Below are positions 34,890 to 42,609 of a stretch of DNA of 64,000 nt, piece after piece. Location of the stretch: NCBI GenBank assembly GCA_029222685.1, contig JARHVB010000059.1, positions 143,545-207,544 of the forward strand. Direction: 5' to 3'. The DNA comes from Terripilifer ovatus. Lineage in GTDB: Bacteria > Pseudomonadota > Alphaproteobacteria > Rhizobiales > Beijerinckiaceae. Below the pieces are notes generated by a model. It had not been told where the DNA came from. It saw only the letters and a list, made by a program, of their open reading frames with translations, and searched no databases. Made by a program: the position numbers and the translations under genes. How positions within the stretch are numbered: the first letter of the stretch is position 1; every line of letters begins with the position of its first letter.

Positions 34890-34970
34890 TCGTCGTTAGA
34901 AGCCTTGCAAAGCAGAGCTGATATAGCATTCCTCCGGCCATGCCGGCGAACCTCAAGTCTGGTGACCCCG

Positions 34971-36911
34971 ATGCCCGATGGCTATGAATCCGCTGATCTC
35001 TATGAGCAGGACCGGCTCGACAGTCGGCGCAATATAGGGCGCGCGGCGCAATTCATCATGGCTGCCATTATCGTGACCGGACTTTATCTCGGCCGTGAGA
35101 TTTTGATTCCCGTCGCCTTGGCCGTGTTTCTGAGCTTCATCCTTTCCCCTCTTGTGCGGCAACTGCGTCTGTGGCGGCTGGGTCGTGTGCCTTCGGTGCT
35201 GATCGTCGTGGCCGCGGCCTTTTTCCTGCTGGCCTCGCTCACCGGATTCGTCGGCCATCAGCTCTCGCAACTGGCGGATAACCTTCCGCTCTATGAACAG
35301 ACGATCAGAAGCAAGATCATCAGCCTGAAAGACATGGCGACAACCGGCGGCATTGTCGAGCGCGTATCGAATACCCTGAGCGACCTGAGCAAGGAACTCG
35401 CGCGCCCGCCGGCGCCGCATTTGCCGACGCCTTCGGCTGATGCCTCGGCGCCGACGGCAGCGCCGCTTCTCGTCGAAGTTCAGCAGAAATCGATGACGCC
35501 GGCCGAGGCGCTTCGCGCCGTGATGGACCCGGCCCTGAACTCGCTGGCGATGACAGGCCTCGTGTTTGTGTTCGTGATTTTCATTCTGCTGCAGCGCGAG
35601 GATATCCGCGATCGCCTGATCCGCCTGACGGGTCTGCACGATCTCAATCGGTCGACGGCGGCCATCGACGACGCCGCCGGCCGGCTGAGCCGGCTGTTCC
35701 TGATACAGACGATCATCAATGTCTCGTTCGGCATCGTCATCACCATAGGCCTGTGGTTCATCGGCCTGCCGAGCCCTGCGCTGTGGGGAATTCTGGCAGC
35801 GCTGCTGCGCTACGTGCCCTATGTCGGCGCTCTCATTTCGGCGGCATTTCCGCTCGCGCTCGCCGCGGCGGTCGATCCGGGCTGGCATATGGTCTTATGG
35901 ACCGCGCTTCTGTTCGCCGTCACCGAACCCCTGGTCGGTCAGGGTGTCGAGCCTTTGCTGCATGGCCAGTCGACCGGTCTTTCGCCGATCGCGATCGTCG
36001 TGTCGGCGACATTCTGGACATGGCTCTGGGGACCTGTCGGCCTCATTCTGTCGACGCCCTTGACGGTCTGCCTGACGTCGCTTGGCCGCCATGTCGACGG
36101 CCTGGCATTTTTCGACGTCCTTTTTGGCGCAACGCCGCCTTTATCGCCACCGCAGAAGTTCTATCTGCGCATGCTCGCCAATGATCCGGCAGAGGCTGCG
36201 GCCGAGGCCGAAGCCTATCTCAAAGAACACACGTTGCTGGAATATTACGATGACGTTGCCATGCAGGGCATCGGACTGGCGACCTTGGATCTGCGACGGG
36301 GCAAGCTTGCACTCGAACGCCTGCCGGTCATTCACGAAGCAACCCTGGAATTGATCGACGACCTTACGGCCGACATGGAAAAGGAACGCAAGAGACGCGA
36401 AGCCAGGAGCACAGACCAGAGCCAGGACAGCAAGGATCCCGGCAGAAGGGAAGACGGGGAATTGATCGACGGGGAGGTGAAAGCGGTCGCCAGGATCACG
36501 GCTCATTCCCGTCACTCCGACGATCTCGACGCCCACGTCCTGTGCGTGCCCGGACGCAATGTGCTCGACGATTCCGCCTCCGTAATGCTTGCCCAGCTTC
36601 TGGCGGAACGGGGCATCGCCGTAACCTCCGATGCAAGTGCCTTATCTCAAGGCCCCCCGGCTCTCATCTGCATTTCCTATTTCGGCGCGAAATTCAGCCC
36701 CACCCATGCGCGTTTTCTCATCCGCCGCATACGCCGCCAATATCCCGGCGTGCCCGTGCTCGCCGGCTACTGGACCGTCGACGAGAACGGCGTCCAAAGG
36801 AGCCCCTCGGCCGCGGCGGAAGCAGATTTCTCCGCAATCAGCCTCGCCGAGGCCGTGGACATCTGTGTGTCGAACCTATCATCCGACGCTCCGGCAAAGG
36901 CCGCGCTCTAA
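34971..36911 (+). CDS. AI-2E family (TqsA/PerM-like) permease with a large C-terminal cytoplasmic extension
   Basis: 646 residues. The N-terminal 370 residues form the PF01594 permease: paired hydrophobic segments near residues 28-60 and 77-95, a periplasmic domain, then four more TM segments with GLPSPALWGILAALLRYVPYVG and VEPLLHGQSTGLSPIAIVVSATFW as family signatures. Beyond about residue 385 is a roughly 260-residue extension: a helical part with charged EKERKRREARS, then a Rossmann-like part with VLCVPGRNVLDDSASVMLAQ and FLIRRIRRQYPGVPVLAGYW. Ordinary AI-2E proteins are about 350 aa. The transported solute is unknown; the name does not prove autoinducer export. Confidence 0.85.
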   Translation: MPDGYESADLYEQDRLDSRRNIGRAAQFIMAAIIVTGLYLGREILIPVALAVFLSFILSPLVRQLRLWRLGRVPSVLIVVAAAFFLLASLTGFVGHQLSQLADNLPLYEQTIRSKIISLKDMATTGGIVERVSNTLSDLSKELARPPAPHLPTPSADASAPTAAPLLVEVQQKSMTPAEALRAVMDPALNSLAMTGLVFVFVIFILLQREDIRDRLIRLTGLHDLNRSTAAIDDAAGRLSRLFLIQTIINVSFGIVITIGLWFIGLPSPALWGILAALLRYVPYVGALISAAFPLALAAAVDPGWHMVLWTALLFAVTEPLVGQGVEPLLHGQSTGLSPIAIVVSATFWTWLWGPVGLILSTPLTVCLTSLGRHVDGLAFFDVLFGATPPLSPPQKFYLRMLANDPAEAAAEAEAYLKEHTLLEYYDDVAMQGIGLATLDLRRGKLALERLPVIHEATLELIDDLTADMEKERKRREARSTDQSQDSKDPGRREDGELIDGEVKAVARITAHSRHSDDLDAHVLCVPGRNVLDDSASVMLAQLLAERGIAVTSDASALSQGPPALICISYFGAKFSPTHARFLIRRIRRQYPGVPVLAGYWTVDENGVQRSPSAAAEADFSAISLAEAVDICVSNLSSDAPAKAAL

Positions 36912-37238
36912 CGAGGGCAGCCCGCCGGTTCGGAATTCGAGTCGCCGGCGAATTCAGCGGAGCGTCCTCGGGTGCGGTGGGGATGTCTGGGCTGTCGCAA
37001 GGCCACCGCCAAGCCTAAGGGCAGGCGTCGTGAACCTTCCGGTCGTCCGATCTGATTCCCGATCTGCGCACAGCGTATCGGTCGCCGATCGGTTTCCGTC
37101 AGTAGGGCGGACGGCAGATGTTGGTCCTTGCATGTCAGCCCTGCCGCCCTGCGCAATTCATTTTCCGACAGCGCCGCAAGGAACGATAGCGCCATCAGCG
37201 CATTAGCATGTTCGAGAGTTCGCATACGGGAGAACAGG
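36912..37238. other. 327-bp intergenic region before csbD-like gene
   Basis: No convincing coding sequence. Short open frames on both strands lack ribosome-binding sites. The only signal noted is a near-consensus EcfG promoter at 37180-37204 leading to the CsbD-family gene. Confidence 0.5.
37180..37204 (+). promoter_or_regulatory. Near-consensus EcfG-type promoter (GGAAC-N16-CATT)
   Basis: GGAAC at 37180-37184 and CATT at 37201-37204, spacer 16 bp. The -10 differs from CGTT at one position. It is 35 bp upstream of the CsbD-family ATG, a plausible distance for a short leader. Confidence 0.45.
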
Positions 37239-37442
37239 ATGAATTGGGATCAGATCAAGGGAAACTGGACGCAACTGCGGGGCAAAGCTCAGCAGCAATG
37301 GGGCAAGCTGACCAATGACGATCTCGATGTAATCGAAGGCCAGCAGACGGAATTCCTCGGCCGCCTGCAGGAACGCTACGGCTACACAAAGGAGCAGGCC
37401 GAAAAGCAGATCGAGGACTGGTACAAGACCGTTAATCGCTAG
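37239..37442 (+). CDS. CsbD-family stress protein
   Basis: 67 residues with the CsbD signature MNWDQIKGNWTQLRGK and WGKLTNDDLDVIEGQQTEF. These small, hydrophilic, helical proteins accumulate under general stress in many bacteria; the molecular role is unknown. ATG 37239 has GGGAGAACAGG upstream; longer open frames to 37128 are unlikely. A near-consensus EcfG promoter precedes it. Confidence 0.92.
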   Translation: MNWDQIKGNWTQLRGKAQQQWGKLTNDDLDVIEGQQTEFLGRLQERYGYTKEQAEKQIEDWYKTVNR

Positions 37443-37510
37443 GCTTCGCGGGCTGCCAGCTGTGCCGTGTATACGGCAGTTCTGAACAAGCCTTGTTCCG
37501 GGGAAACACG

Positions 37511-37664
37511 ATGTCTCTCGGCCCTTCTGGTCATTCTTGTCTTGATGCCGCTTGGCGTTGTATCGACGTGGAATTACAGTCGTTACTGAGGCAACGCGCC
37601 TTCCGGCATTTTAGGCACGGTGGTCGCGGTGCTTCTTGTGCTCATCTTATTGGGCCGCGTTTAG
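37511..37664 (+). pseudogene. Decayed DUF3309-family small membrane protein
   Basis: ATG 37511 starts MSLG as in DUF3309 proteins, but the frame then shifts. The frame from 37524 reads LLVILVLMPLGVVSTWNYSRY, hits TGA at 37587-37589 where the family has Trp, and resumes GNAPSGILGTVVAVLLVLIL to LGRV and TAG 37662-37664. Together these give a full DUF3309 match (hydrophobic helix, SRxWGxxPSG turn, hydrophobic helix) broken by a frameshift and a Trp-to-stop change. The original was probably a stress-induced two-helix membrane peptide. Confidence 0.75.
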
Positions 37665-37710
37665 CGGCCTGATCTTCCGTCCAACAAACTGATCATTGAA
37701 GGAGCGTAAA

Positions 37711-38031
37711 ATGGCTGAGATGAAGGATATTGAGAACGTGGGCCGCAAGGCTGCCGAGGACTATAATTCTCTTCGCGAAGACATCGCCAAACTGTCGGAT
37801 ACAGTGTCCAAGCTCGTCGCCAAGCAGGCCGAAGAGGCCAGCGCGAAAGTTAAGGATGCGATGGGTTCCGCCAAGACCGTCATGTCCGACACCGCCAGCA
37901 AAGCACAGGATCGTGCGCTCTCCGCCGGTGCCGAAATCGAGGCGAGCATCGAACGCAATCCCTATTCCGCCGTGCTCATCGCGCTCGGTGTCGGCGTGGC
38001 GCTGGGACTGCTGAATCGTTCGCGCAGTTGA
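37711..38031 (+). CDS. DUF883/YqjD-ElaB-family membrane-anchored protein
   Basis: 106 residues. A long amphipathic helix (DIENVGRKAAEDYNSLREDI onward, coiled-coil-like) ends in a C-terminal TM segment preceded by the family motif ERNPYSAVLIALGVGVALGLL. In E. coli, YqjD and ElaB sit in the inner membrane through this tail and bind ribosomes in stationary phase. GAAGGAGCG precedes ATG 37711. The stop is only a few bases before the next start, so the two form an operon. Confidence 0.88.
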   Translation: MAEMKDIENVGRKAAEDYNSLREDIAKLSDTVSKLVAKQAEEASAKVKDAMGSAKTVMSDTASKAQDRALSAGAEIEASIERNPYSAVLIALGVGVALGLLNRSRS

Positions 38032-38035
38032 CGTG

Positions 38036-38548
38036 ATGCAGAACTTCGTCTCGAAAGCTCTCGCCGAGACAGCGGAGCAGGCACGGGATCTCGGGCGTTA
38101 TTTCATCCTGCTGGCAACGGCGATGATGCTCGTGCTCGTGTTTGCCGTCGCCGGTCTGGGATTTCTGACGGCCGCTGCGTATCTTTGGCTGTCGGCGCAA
38201 TATGGCCAGCTCGAGGCCGTGCTGGGCATAGGCGGCTTTTTCGTCGTCGTGGCCGGCCTGACTGCCGTTGCTGCCACAGGCATGAAACCGGCTGGTGCCA
38301 AGGTGCAGGCTTCCGTCAAGGCTGCTGCAGTCAATGCGCCGCCGAACGTGCCGACGCCCGCGGCAGTCGAGACCTTGCTCAAGGCGCTCGACGATGGCGG
38401 ACATCACAACGAGCGGCTCGCCGTTCTGGCGACGTCCGAGGCGATCCGGAACGCCAAGCCCATGCAGCTTATCGTCACCGGATTGGTGGTGGGTTTCGCC
38501 GGCGGCCAGCTGCTCAAGCAGACGATGAAAAAGCGCCCCATCTTATAA
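38036..38548 (+). CDS. Membrane protein partner of DUF883 (holin/YqjE-like topology)
   Basis: 170 residues with two adjacent TM segments (about 23-45, FILLATAMMLVLVFAVAGLGF, and 58-80, GIGGFFVVVAGLTAVAATG), a cytoplasmic helix and a third weak hydrophobic stretch near the C-terminus. The layout is like YqjE/phage-holin-superfamily proteins encoded next to YqjD. It starts at ATG 38036 (or GTG 38033), 4 bp after the DUF883 stop. Function unknown; membrane association with its neighbour is inferred from gene order. Confidence 0.7.
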   Translation: MQNFVSKALAETAEQARDLGRYFILLATAMMLVLVFAVAGLGFLTAAAYLWLSAQYGQLEAVLGIGGFFVVVAGLTAVAATGMKPAGAKVQASVKAAAVNAPPNVPTPAAVETLLKALDDGGHHNERLAVLATSEAIRNAKPMQLIVTGLVVGFAGGQLLKQTMKKRPIL

Positions 38549-38600
38549 TGCGCTGTCAGGCATAGCGGATATCGGGTTCGCCGAAATGAATGCGCATCAA

Positions 38601-38630
38601 AAAGCCTCTGTCCATGCGGACAGAGGCTTT
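38601..38630. terminator. Bidirectional intrinsic terminator
   Basis: AAAGCCTCTGTCC-ATGC-GGACAGAGGCTTT is a perfect 13-bp stem with A-rich and T-rich flanks (CAAAAAG before, TTTCGTTTTT after). It lies between the convergent DUF883 operon and phyR and can serve both. Confidence 0.92.
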
Positions 38631-38653
38631 CGTTTTTGCTATCGCACGATGGT

Positions 38654-39469
38654 CTAGTCGGCAGCCGCGATCTGCTCACGCTTCTGCGATTTGCGATCGA
38701 AGAACAGCGCCTGGCTGATGACGGCCTTCACGGTGTCCGGCACATAGGGCTTGGCGATCAGGAAGGCCGGCTCCGGCGCCTGTCCGGTGAGGAAGCGTTC
38801 CGGATAGGCGGTGATGAAGATCACCGGCACTTCAAACGACGTCAGAATTTCGTTCACGGCTTCCAGTCCCGAACTGCCGTCGGCAAGGTGAATGTCGGCC
38901 AGGATGAGGCCCGGTCGATGCACCGCGACGGCCTTCACCGCTTCCTTGTGGGTTCGGGCCACATTGACCACCCGATGGCCCAGATCTTCCACCAGCGCCT
39001 GCAGATCCAGCGCGATGAAAGGTTCATCTTCGATGATGAGGATTTCGGTGAGGATCTGTTCGCTGATTTCGTGGCTGGCCTGTTCGATCAGATTGCTGAC
39101 CTCCTGGACCGAACAATCAAGCGTCTTGGCGACCTCTTCCAGGCCGAACCCCTCGACCGTCGAGAGCAGGAACGCGATCCGCGGCCGCAGCGAAATGGCA
39201 TTCAGATTGCGCTGCGCCCCGGCTTCGTCGCCCCGGTATTCCGGCGTCTCGAGGGCCGTATTTAGGGGGATCGAGGTCCAGCATTTCAGGAACACGCGGT
39301 AGAGGGACGACCGCGCGTCCGCCCCGGTATTGAACGGCGTCGGATCGGCAAGGATCGCTTCCAGCGTGGCGAGAACATAAGCGTCGCCGCTGGGTTGGCT
39401 GCCCACCAAAGCGCGGGCAAAACGACGGAGATATGGGATATGAGCAGATATGGCTTCAGAAACTGACAT
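38654..39469 (-). CDS. phyR: PhyR, response regulator and anti-anti-sigma factor of the general stress response
   Basis: 271 residues. The N-terminal half is an EcfG-like sigma domain (IPYLRRFARALVGSQPSGDAYV, then LSTVEGFGLEEVAKTL and a degenerate sigma-4). The C-terminal half is a receiver with EILIIEDEPFIALDLQ, phospho-acceptor Asp in ILADIHLADGSSG, ITAYPER and AKPY. Phosphorylated PhyR sequesters NepR through its sigma-like domain and frees EcfG. ATG 39469 follows AGGGGCG. It is divergent from nepR-ecfG, with a perfect EcfG promoter 45-70 bp upstream, so it is autoregulated. Confidence 0.96.
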   Translation of the reverse strand: MSVSEAISAHIPYLRRFARALVGSQPSGDAYVLATLEAILADPTPFNTGADARSSLYRVFLKCWTSIPLNTALETPEYRGDEAGAQRNLNAISLRPRIAFLLSTVEGFGLEEVAKTLDCSVQEVSNLIEQASHEISEQILTEILIIEDEPFIALDLQALVEDLGHRVVNVARTHKEAVKAVAVHRPGLILADIHLADGSSGLEAVNEILTSFEVPVIFITAYPERFLTGQAPEPAFLIAKPYVPDTVKAVISQALFFDRKSQKREQIAAAD

Positions 39470-39513
39470 TATGCGCCCCTGGCTCGCCGGTAGGAATTGT
39501 GGCGTTCCAAGCA

Positions 39514-39538
39514 AACGCCACGGTTTAAAAAAAGTTCC
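39514..39538 (-). promoter_or_regulatory. EcfG-dependent promoter of phyR
   Basis: On the minus strand GGAAC-N16-CGTT (plus-strand AACG at 39514-39517 and GTTCC at 39534-39538) is an exact consensus match. It points to phyR, whose ATG is at 39469. Confidence 0.88.
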
Positions 39539-39546
39539 CGTTGCAG

Positions 39547-39571
39547 GGAACGAGGTTGCGATAATTGCGTT
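39547..39571 (+). promoter_or_regulatory. EcfG-dependent promoter of nepR-ecfG
   Basis: GGAAC at 39547-39551 and CGTT at 39568-39571, spacer 16 bp, an exact match. Its -35 box and that of the phyR promoter form the palindrome GTTCCC-GTTGCA-GGGAAC (39534-39551), so the two promoters are back to back. Confidence 0.88.
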
Positions 39572-39654
39572 TTAACACGAATGATGGATTGCTGCTCCTC
39601 CATCAGGCGGTGCCGGTGAGGTGAGACGGGACGGCCGCGTGTAGGTTGGGGGAT

Positions 39655-39885
39655 ATGTCTTCTATGACAGAAATTGAAAAGCCGAAAATGACGAAGAAAG
39701 CGGACAAGGAGAGTGGCATTCGGGTCGTCGACAATCGCTCTGTTGCGAAAGGGCAACCCCAACAGTCGGAAATCCAGGTTCAAATCGGACGCCAGCTCAG
39801 AACCGTCTACGACGACGTTTTGAACCAGCCGATTCCAGATCGGTTCATGGAACTCTTGCAGAAACTGGATACCCCTAAAAAGTGA
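39655..39885 (+). CDS. nepR: NepR, anti-sigma factor of EcfG
   Basis: 76 residues. The conserved NepR core IGRQLRTVYDDVLNQPIPDR, followed by FMELLQKLD, is complete; the N-terminus is a variable charged tail. NepR binds EcfG and keeps it from RNA polymerase until PhyR-P captures it. The start may be ATG 39655 or ATG 39664; GGGGG lies upstream of both. The stop overlaps the ecfG GTG start (GTGA), so anti-sigma and sigma are made in a coupled ratio. Confidence 0.95.
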   Translation: MSSMTEIEKPKMTKKADKESGIRVVDNRSVAKGQPQQSEIQVQIGRQLRTVYDDVLNQPIPDRFMELLQKLDTPKK

Positions 39886-40430
39886 GCAATGAAGCGCAAA
39901 AACCGGAACTTGCGGCAAATTCGTCGATCAAGGCGGATATGATCGCGGCGATCCCGAGCCTGCGCGCATTCGCCGTCTCCCTGTCGGGCAACGCCGACCG
40001 GGCGGATGATCTGGTGCAGGAAACCCTGGTCAAGGCGTGGAGCCATTTGTCATCGTTTCAGGCGGGCACCAACCTGTCGGCGTGGCTCTTCACCATCCTC
40101 CGCAACGTCTATTATTCCGAATATCGCAAGCGCCGCCGCGAGGTCGCCGACAGCGACGGCGCGTTCGCCGCGCAATTGGCCCAGCCCGCGGCGCAGAACG
40201 ATCACATGGACTTTCTCGATTTCACGGCGGCGATGCAGAAACTGCCGCCCGATCAGCGCGAGGCGATCATCCTGGTCGGCGCTTCCGGACTTTCCTACGA
40301 GGAGGCGGCCGCCGTCTGTTCCTGTGCGGTGGGAACCATGAAGAGCCGCGTCAACCGTGGCCGCAACCGGTTGGCCGAGCTTCTGGCAACGAGCCCGGCG
40401 GCAGCGAAGATCATCGCCAAAGCCGGCTAA
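39882..40430 (+). CDS. ecfG: EcfG-family RNA polymerase sigma factor (general stress response)
   Basis: 182 residues. Sigma-2 has IPSLRAFAVSLSGNADRADDLVQETLVKAW; sigma-4 has LPPDQREAIILVGASGLSYEEAA and VGTMKSRVNRGRNRLAELL. It recognises GGAAC-N16/17-CGTT promoters. GTG 39882 overlaps the nepR TGA, giving translational coupling. It is autoregulated through the promoter at 39547. Likely local targets are the genes between 27 and 38 kb. Confidence 0.95.
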   Translation: MSNEAQKPELAANSSIKADMIAAIPSLRAFAVSLSGNADRADDLVQETLVKAWSHLSSFQAGTNLSAWLFTILRNVYYSEYRKRRREVADSDGAFAAQLAQPAAQNDHMDFLDFTAAMQKLPPDQREAIILVGASGLSYEEAAAVCSCAVGTMKSRVNRGRNRLAELLATSPAAAKIIAKAG

Positions 40431-40454
40431 GCGGCCAACCTTGGCGTCGCAGGC

Positions 40455-41771
40455 TCACGATCTGGCGGCTGCAGGTTCGCCTTTCACCACTGCGGGCTTT
40501 GCCTCGAACCGCCCCAGGGTCAGCACCAGTCCGGCGGCGATGAGGCAAAGCGCACCGGCGATAAAAAAGGCCGGCAGATAGCTTGCGAGCGTCGTGCGCG
40601 ACAACCCCGCGCCGAAAGCCGCGGATGCGGCGCCGAGCTGATGGCCGGCAAAGATCCAGCCGAACACGAGGCCGACCTTTTCGCGGCCGAAATGCTGCGA
40701 GGCGAGCTTGACCGTCGGCGGCACGGTCGCGATCCAGTCGAGCCCATAGAAGACAGCGAACAGCGACAGGCCGTAGAAGCTGAAATCGGTGAACGGCAGG
40801 TAGAGCAGGGACAGGCCACGCAAGCCGTAATACCAGAACAGCAGCCAGCGATTGTCGTAGCGGTCAGACAGCCAGCCGGAGCCGACCGTGCCGACGAAAT
40901 CGAACACGCCCATCAGCGCCAGCACGCTTGCGGCGCTGACTGCCGCCATGCCGAAATCACCGCAGAGCGAGATGAAGTGGGTCTGGATCAAGCCGTTTGT
41001 GCTTGCGCCACAGATGAAAAACGTCGCGAACAGAACCCAGAACACACGCGTCCCGGCGGCCTCGCGCAAGGCTTCCAGCGGCGCCGTCGCCAGACTCCAC
41101 AATGATGTCGCGGCCTGCGGCGCGGGCTGCGGGCCGCCCGTTTCGCCGAACGGCGCAAGGCCGACATCGGAGGGCCGGTCGCGCATCAGCAGCGCCACGC
41201 CGAGCGCCGCGACGCCCATCATCGCGATGATGAAAAGCAGGGCCGTGCGCCAGCCGTAATGGTCGGTCAGTTGCGCCATCAGCGGCAGGAAGACGAGTTG
41301 GCCGGTGGCGGAGCTTGCCGTCAGCAGCCCGACCACGAGCCCGCGCCGCTCGGTGAACCAGCGCGTCGCCACGGTGGCGCCGAGCACGAGAGCCACAAGG
41401 CCCGTGCCGAGGCCGACGACGACCCCCCACAGCAGGATCAGTTGCCAGATCTGGGTCATGGCGAGCGACAGCAGAAGGCCGCCGGCGATCAGCAGAAGCG
41501 CCGCCAGCGCAACCTTGCGGACGCCGAAACGGTTCATGAAGGCGGCGGCGAACGGCCCCATCAGCCCGAAGAGGATGAGGCGGATGGCGAGCGCCGCCGA
41601 TATGTCCGACGTGGCCCAGCCGAACTCCCGCTCCAGCGGCTGGATGAGCACGCCAGGGGCGCCGACCGCGCCGGCGATGACGAGCATGGTCAGGAAGGTG
41701 ACGGCGACAACCACCCAGCCGTAATGAACGTTGTGCCGCGCCATGGACGCAGCAAGAGGAGACGACATCAT
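40455..41771 (-). CDS. Major facilitator superfamily transporter (monocarboxylate/oxalate-formate-like)
   Basis: About 438 residues with twelve predicted TM segments. The N-terminus HYGWVVVAVTFLTMLVIAGA and the loop GWLSDRYDNRW (a motif-A variant) are typical of the OFA/MCT-like group of MFS. The start is uncertain among ATG 41795, 41771 and 41768. It is divergently paired with a TetR regulator at 41938, and a perfect inverted repeat lies between them. Substrate unknown. Confidence 0.85.
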   Translation of the reverse strand: MMSSPLAASMARHNVHYGWVVVAVTFLTMLVIAGAVGAPGVLIQPLEREFGWATSDISAALAIRLILFGLMGPFAAAFMNRFGVRKVALAALLLIAGGLLLSLAMTQIWQLILLWGVVVGLGTGLVALVLGATVATRWFTERRGLVVGLLTASSATGQLVFLPLMAQLTDHYGWRTALLFIIAMMGVAALGVALLMRDRPSDVGLAPFGETGGPQPAPQAATSLWSLATAPLEALREAAGTRVFWVLFATFFICGASTNGLIQTHFISLCGDFGMAAVSAASVLALMGVFDFVGTVGSGWLSDRYDNRWLLFWYYGLRGLSLLYLPFTDFSFYGLSLFAVFYGLDWIATVPPTVKLASQHFGREKVGLVFGWIFAGHQLGAASAAFGAGLSRTTLASYLPAFFIAGALCLIAAGLVLTLGRFEAKPAVVKGEPAAARS

Positions 41772-41846
41772 CTGTTGCTTTCTGATTGGCGCCAACGTTC
41801 CGTTCCAACCAAAAGGCGAACGGCGCGATAAAACTGTTGTTTATTG

Positions 41847-41867
41847 TATGATGTTCATAATATCATA
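41847..41867. promoter_or_regulatory. Candidate TetR operator (TATGAT-N9-ATCATA)
   Basis: A perfect 6-bp inverted repeat with AT-rich centre sits midway between the divergent MFS and TetR starts, as expected for a repressor controlling both. Confidence 0.5.
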
Positions 41868-41937
41868 TGTCAATGATAATCCAATGATGATGACAACCCT
41901 GTGATCGGGTGATGCGGAAGATCGGAAGGAAGACCTG

Positions 41938-42522
41938 ATGCGCTATGAAAAAGGCCGCAAGGATCAAACGCGGCGGCGGATTATCGACGCCGCGGCCAAG
42001 CGCTTTCGCGAGGAGGGGGTCGAAGCGGTCGGCGTTGCGGGCTTGATGGCCGACGCCGGGCTGACCCATGGCGGCTTCTACAGCCACTTTCCCTCAAAGG
42101 AGCACCTGGTCCGCGAGACCTTGACCACAGTGCTTGACCGCCGCCACGCCCGTCTCGAAGAAAGTATTGCGTCGGGTCGCGCCGGTGTCGAAACCATTAT
42201 CGCAAATTACCTCAGCCGGAACCATCGCGACAATCCCGGCACAGGCTGTCCCCTCGCCTGCTTCGCCGGCGAGATCGCGCGCCGCCCCAATGAAACCCGA
42301 ACCGCCTTCACCGACAAATTGAAACGCCATGCCGAGCTGATTGCGGCGCATTTCACCTCCGGCCCTGAGGCCGAGCGGGAAAAAACAGCGTTCACTTTGC
42401 TGAGCCTGATGTCGGGCGCGCTGCAATTGTCGCGCGCCGTCGCCGATCCGGATCTATCCGAGACGATCCTGGCGATCGCCCGGCAATCGGCGCTGGAGAT
42501 GGTGAAAGATTTCACCAACTGA
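41938..42522 (+). CDS. TetR/AcrR-family transcriptional regulator
   Basis: 194 residues. The N-terminal helix-turn-helix is RRRIIDAAAKRFREEGVEAVGVAGLMADAGLTHGGFYSHFPSKEHLVRE. The C-terminal ligand domain has the NPGTGCPLACFAGEIARR motif of the TetR_C_16-like group that responds to small electrophiles. It is divergent from the MFS gene and probably represses it. ATG 41938 follows AGGAAGG. Confidence 0.92.
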   Translation: MRYEKGRKDQTRRRIIDAAAKRFREEGVEAVGVAGLMADAGLTHGGFYSHFPSKEHLVRETLTTVLDRRHARLEESIASGRAGVETIIANYLSRNHRDNPGTGCPLACFAGEIARRPNETRTAFTDKLKRHAELIAAHFTSGPEAEREKTAFTLLSLMSGALQLSRAVADPDLSETILAIARQSALEMVKDFTN

Positions 42523-42609
42523 TACCGTCGAGCTATCCCAAAACCGCAAGATCGGTCGAGCACGTTACGGCTGTCAGCGACTAACTGGCGCCGCCACGGA
42601 GGAAGGACG

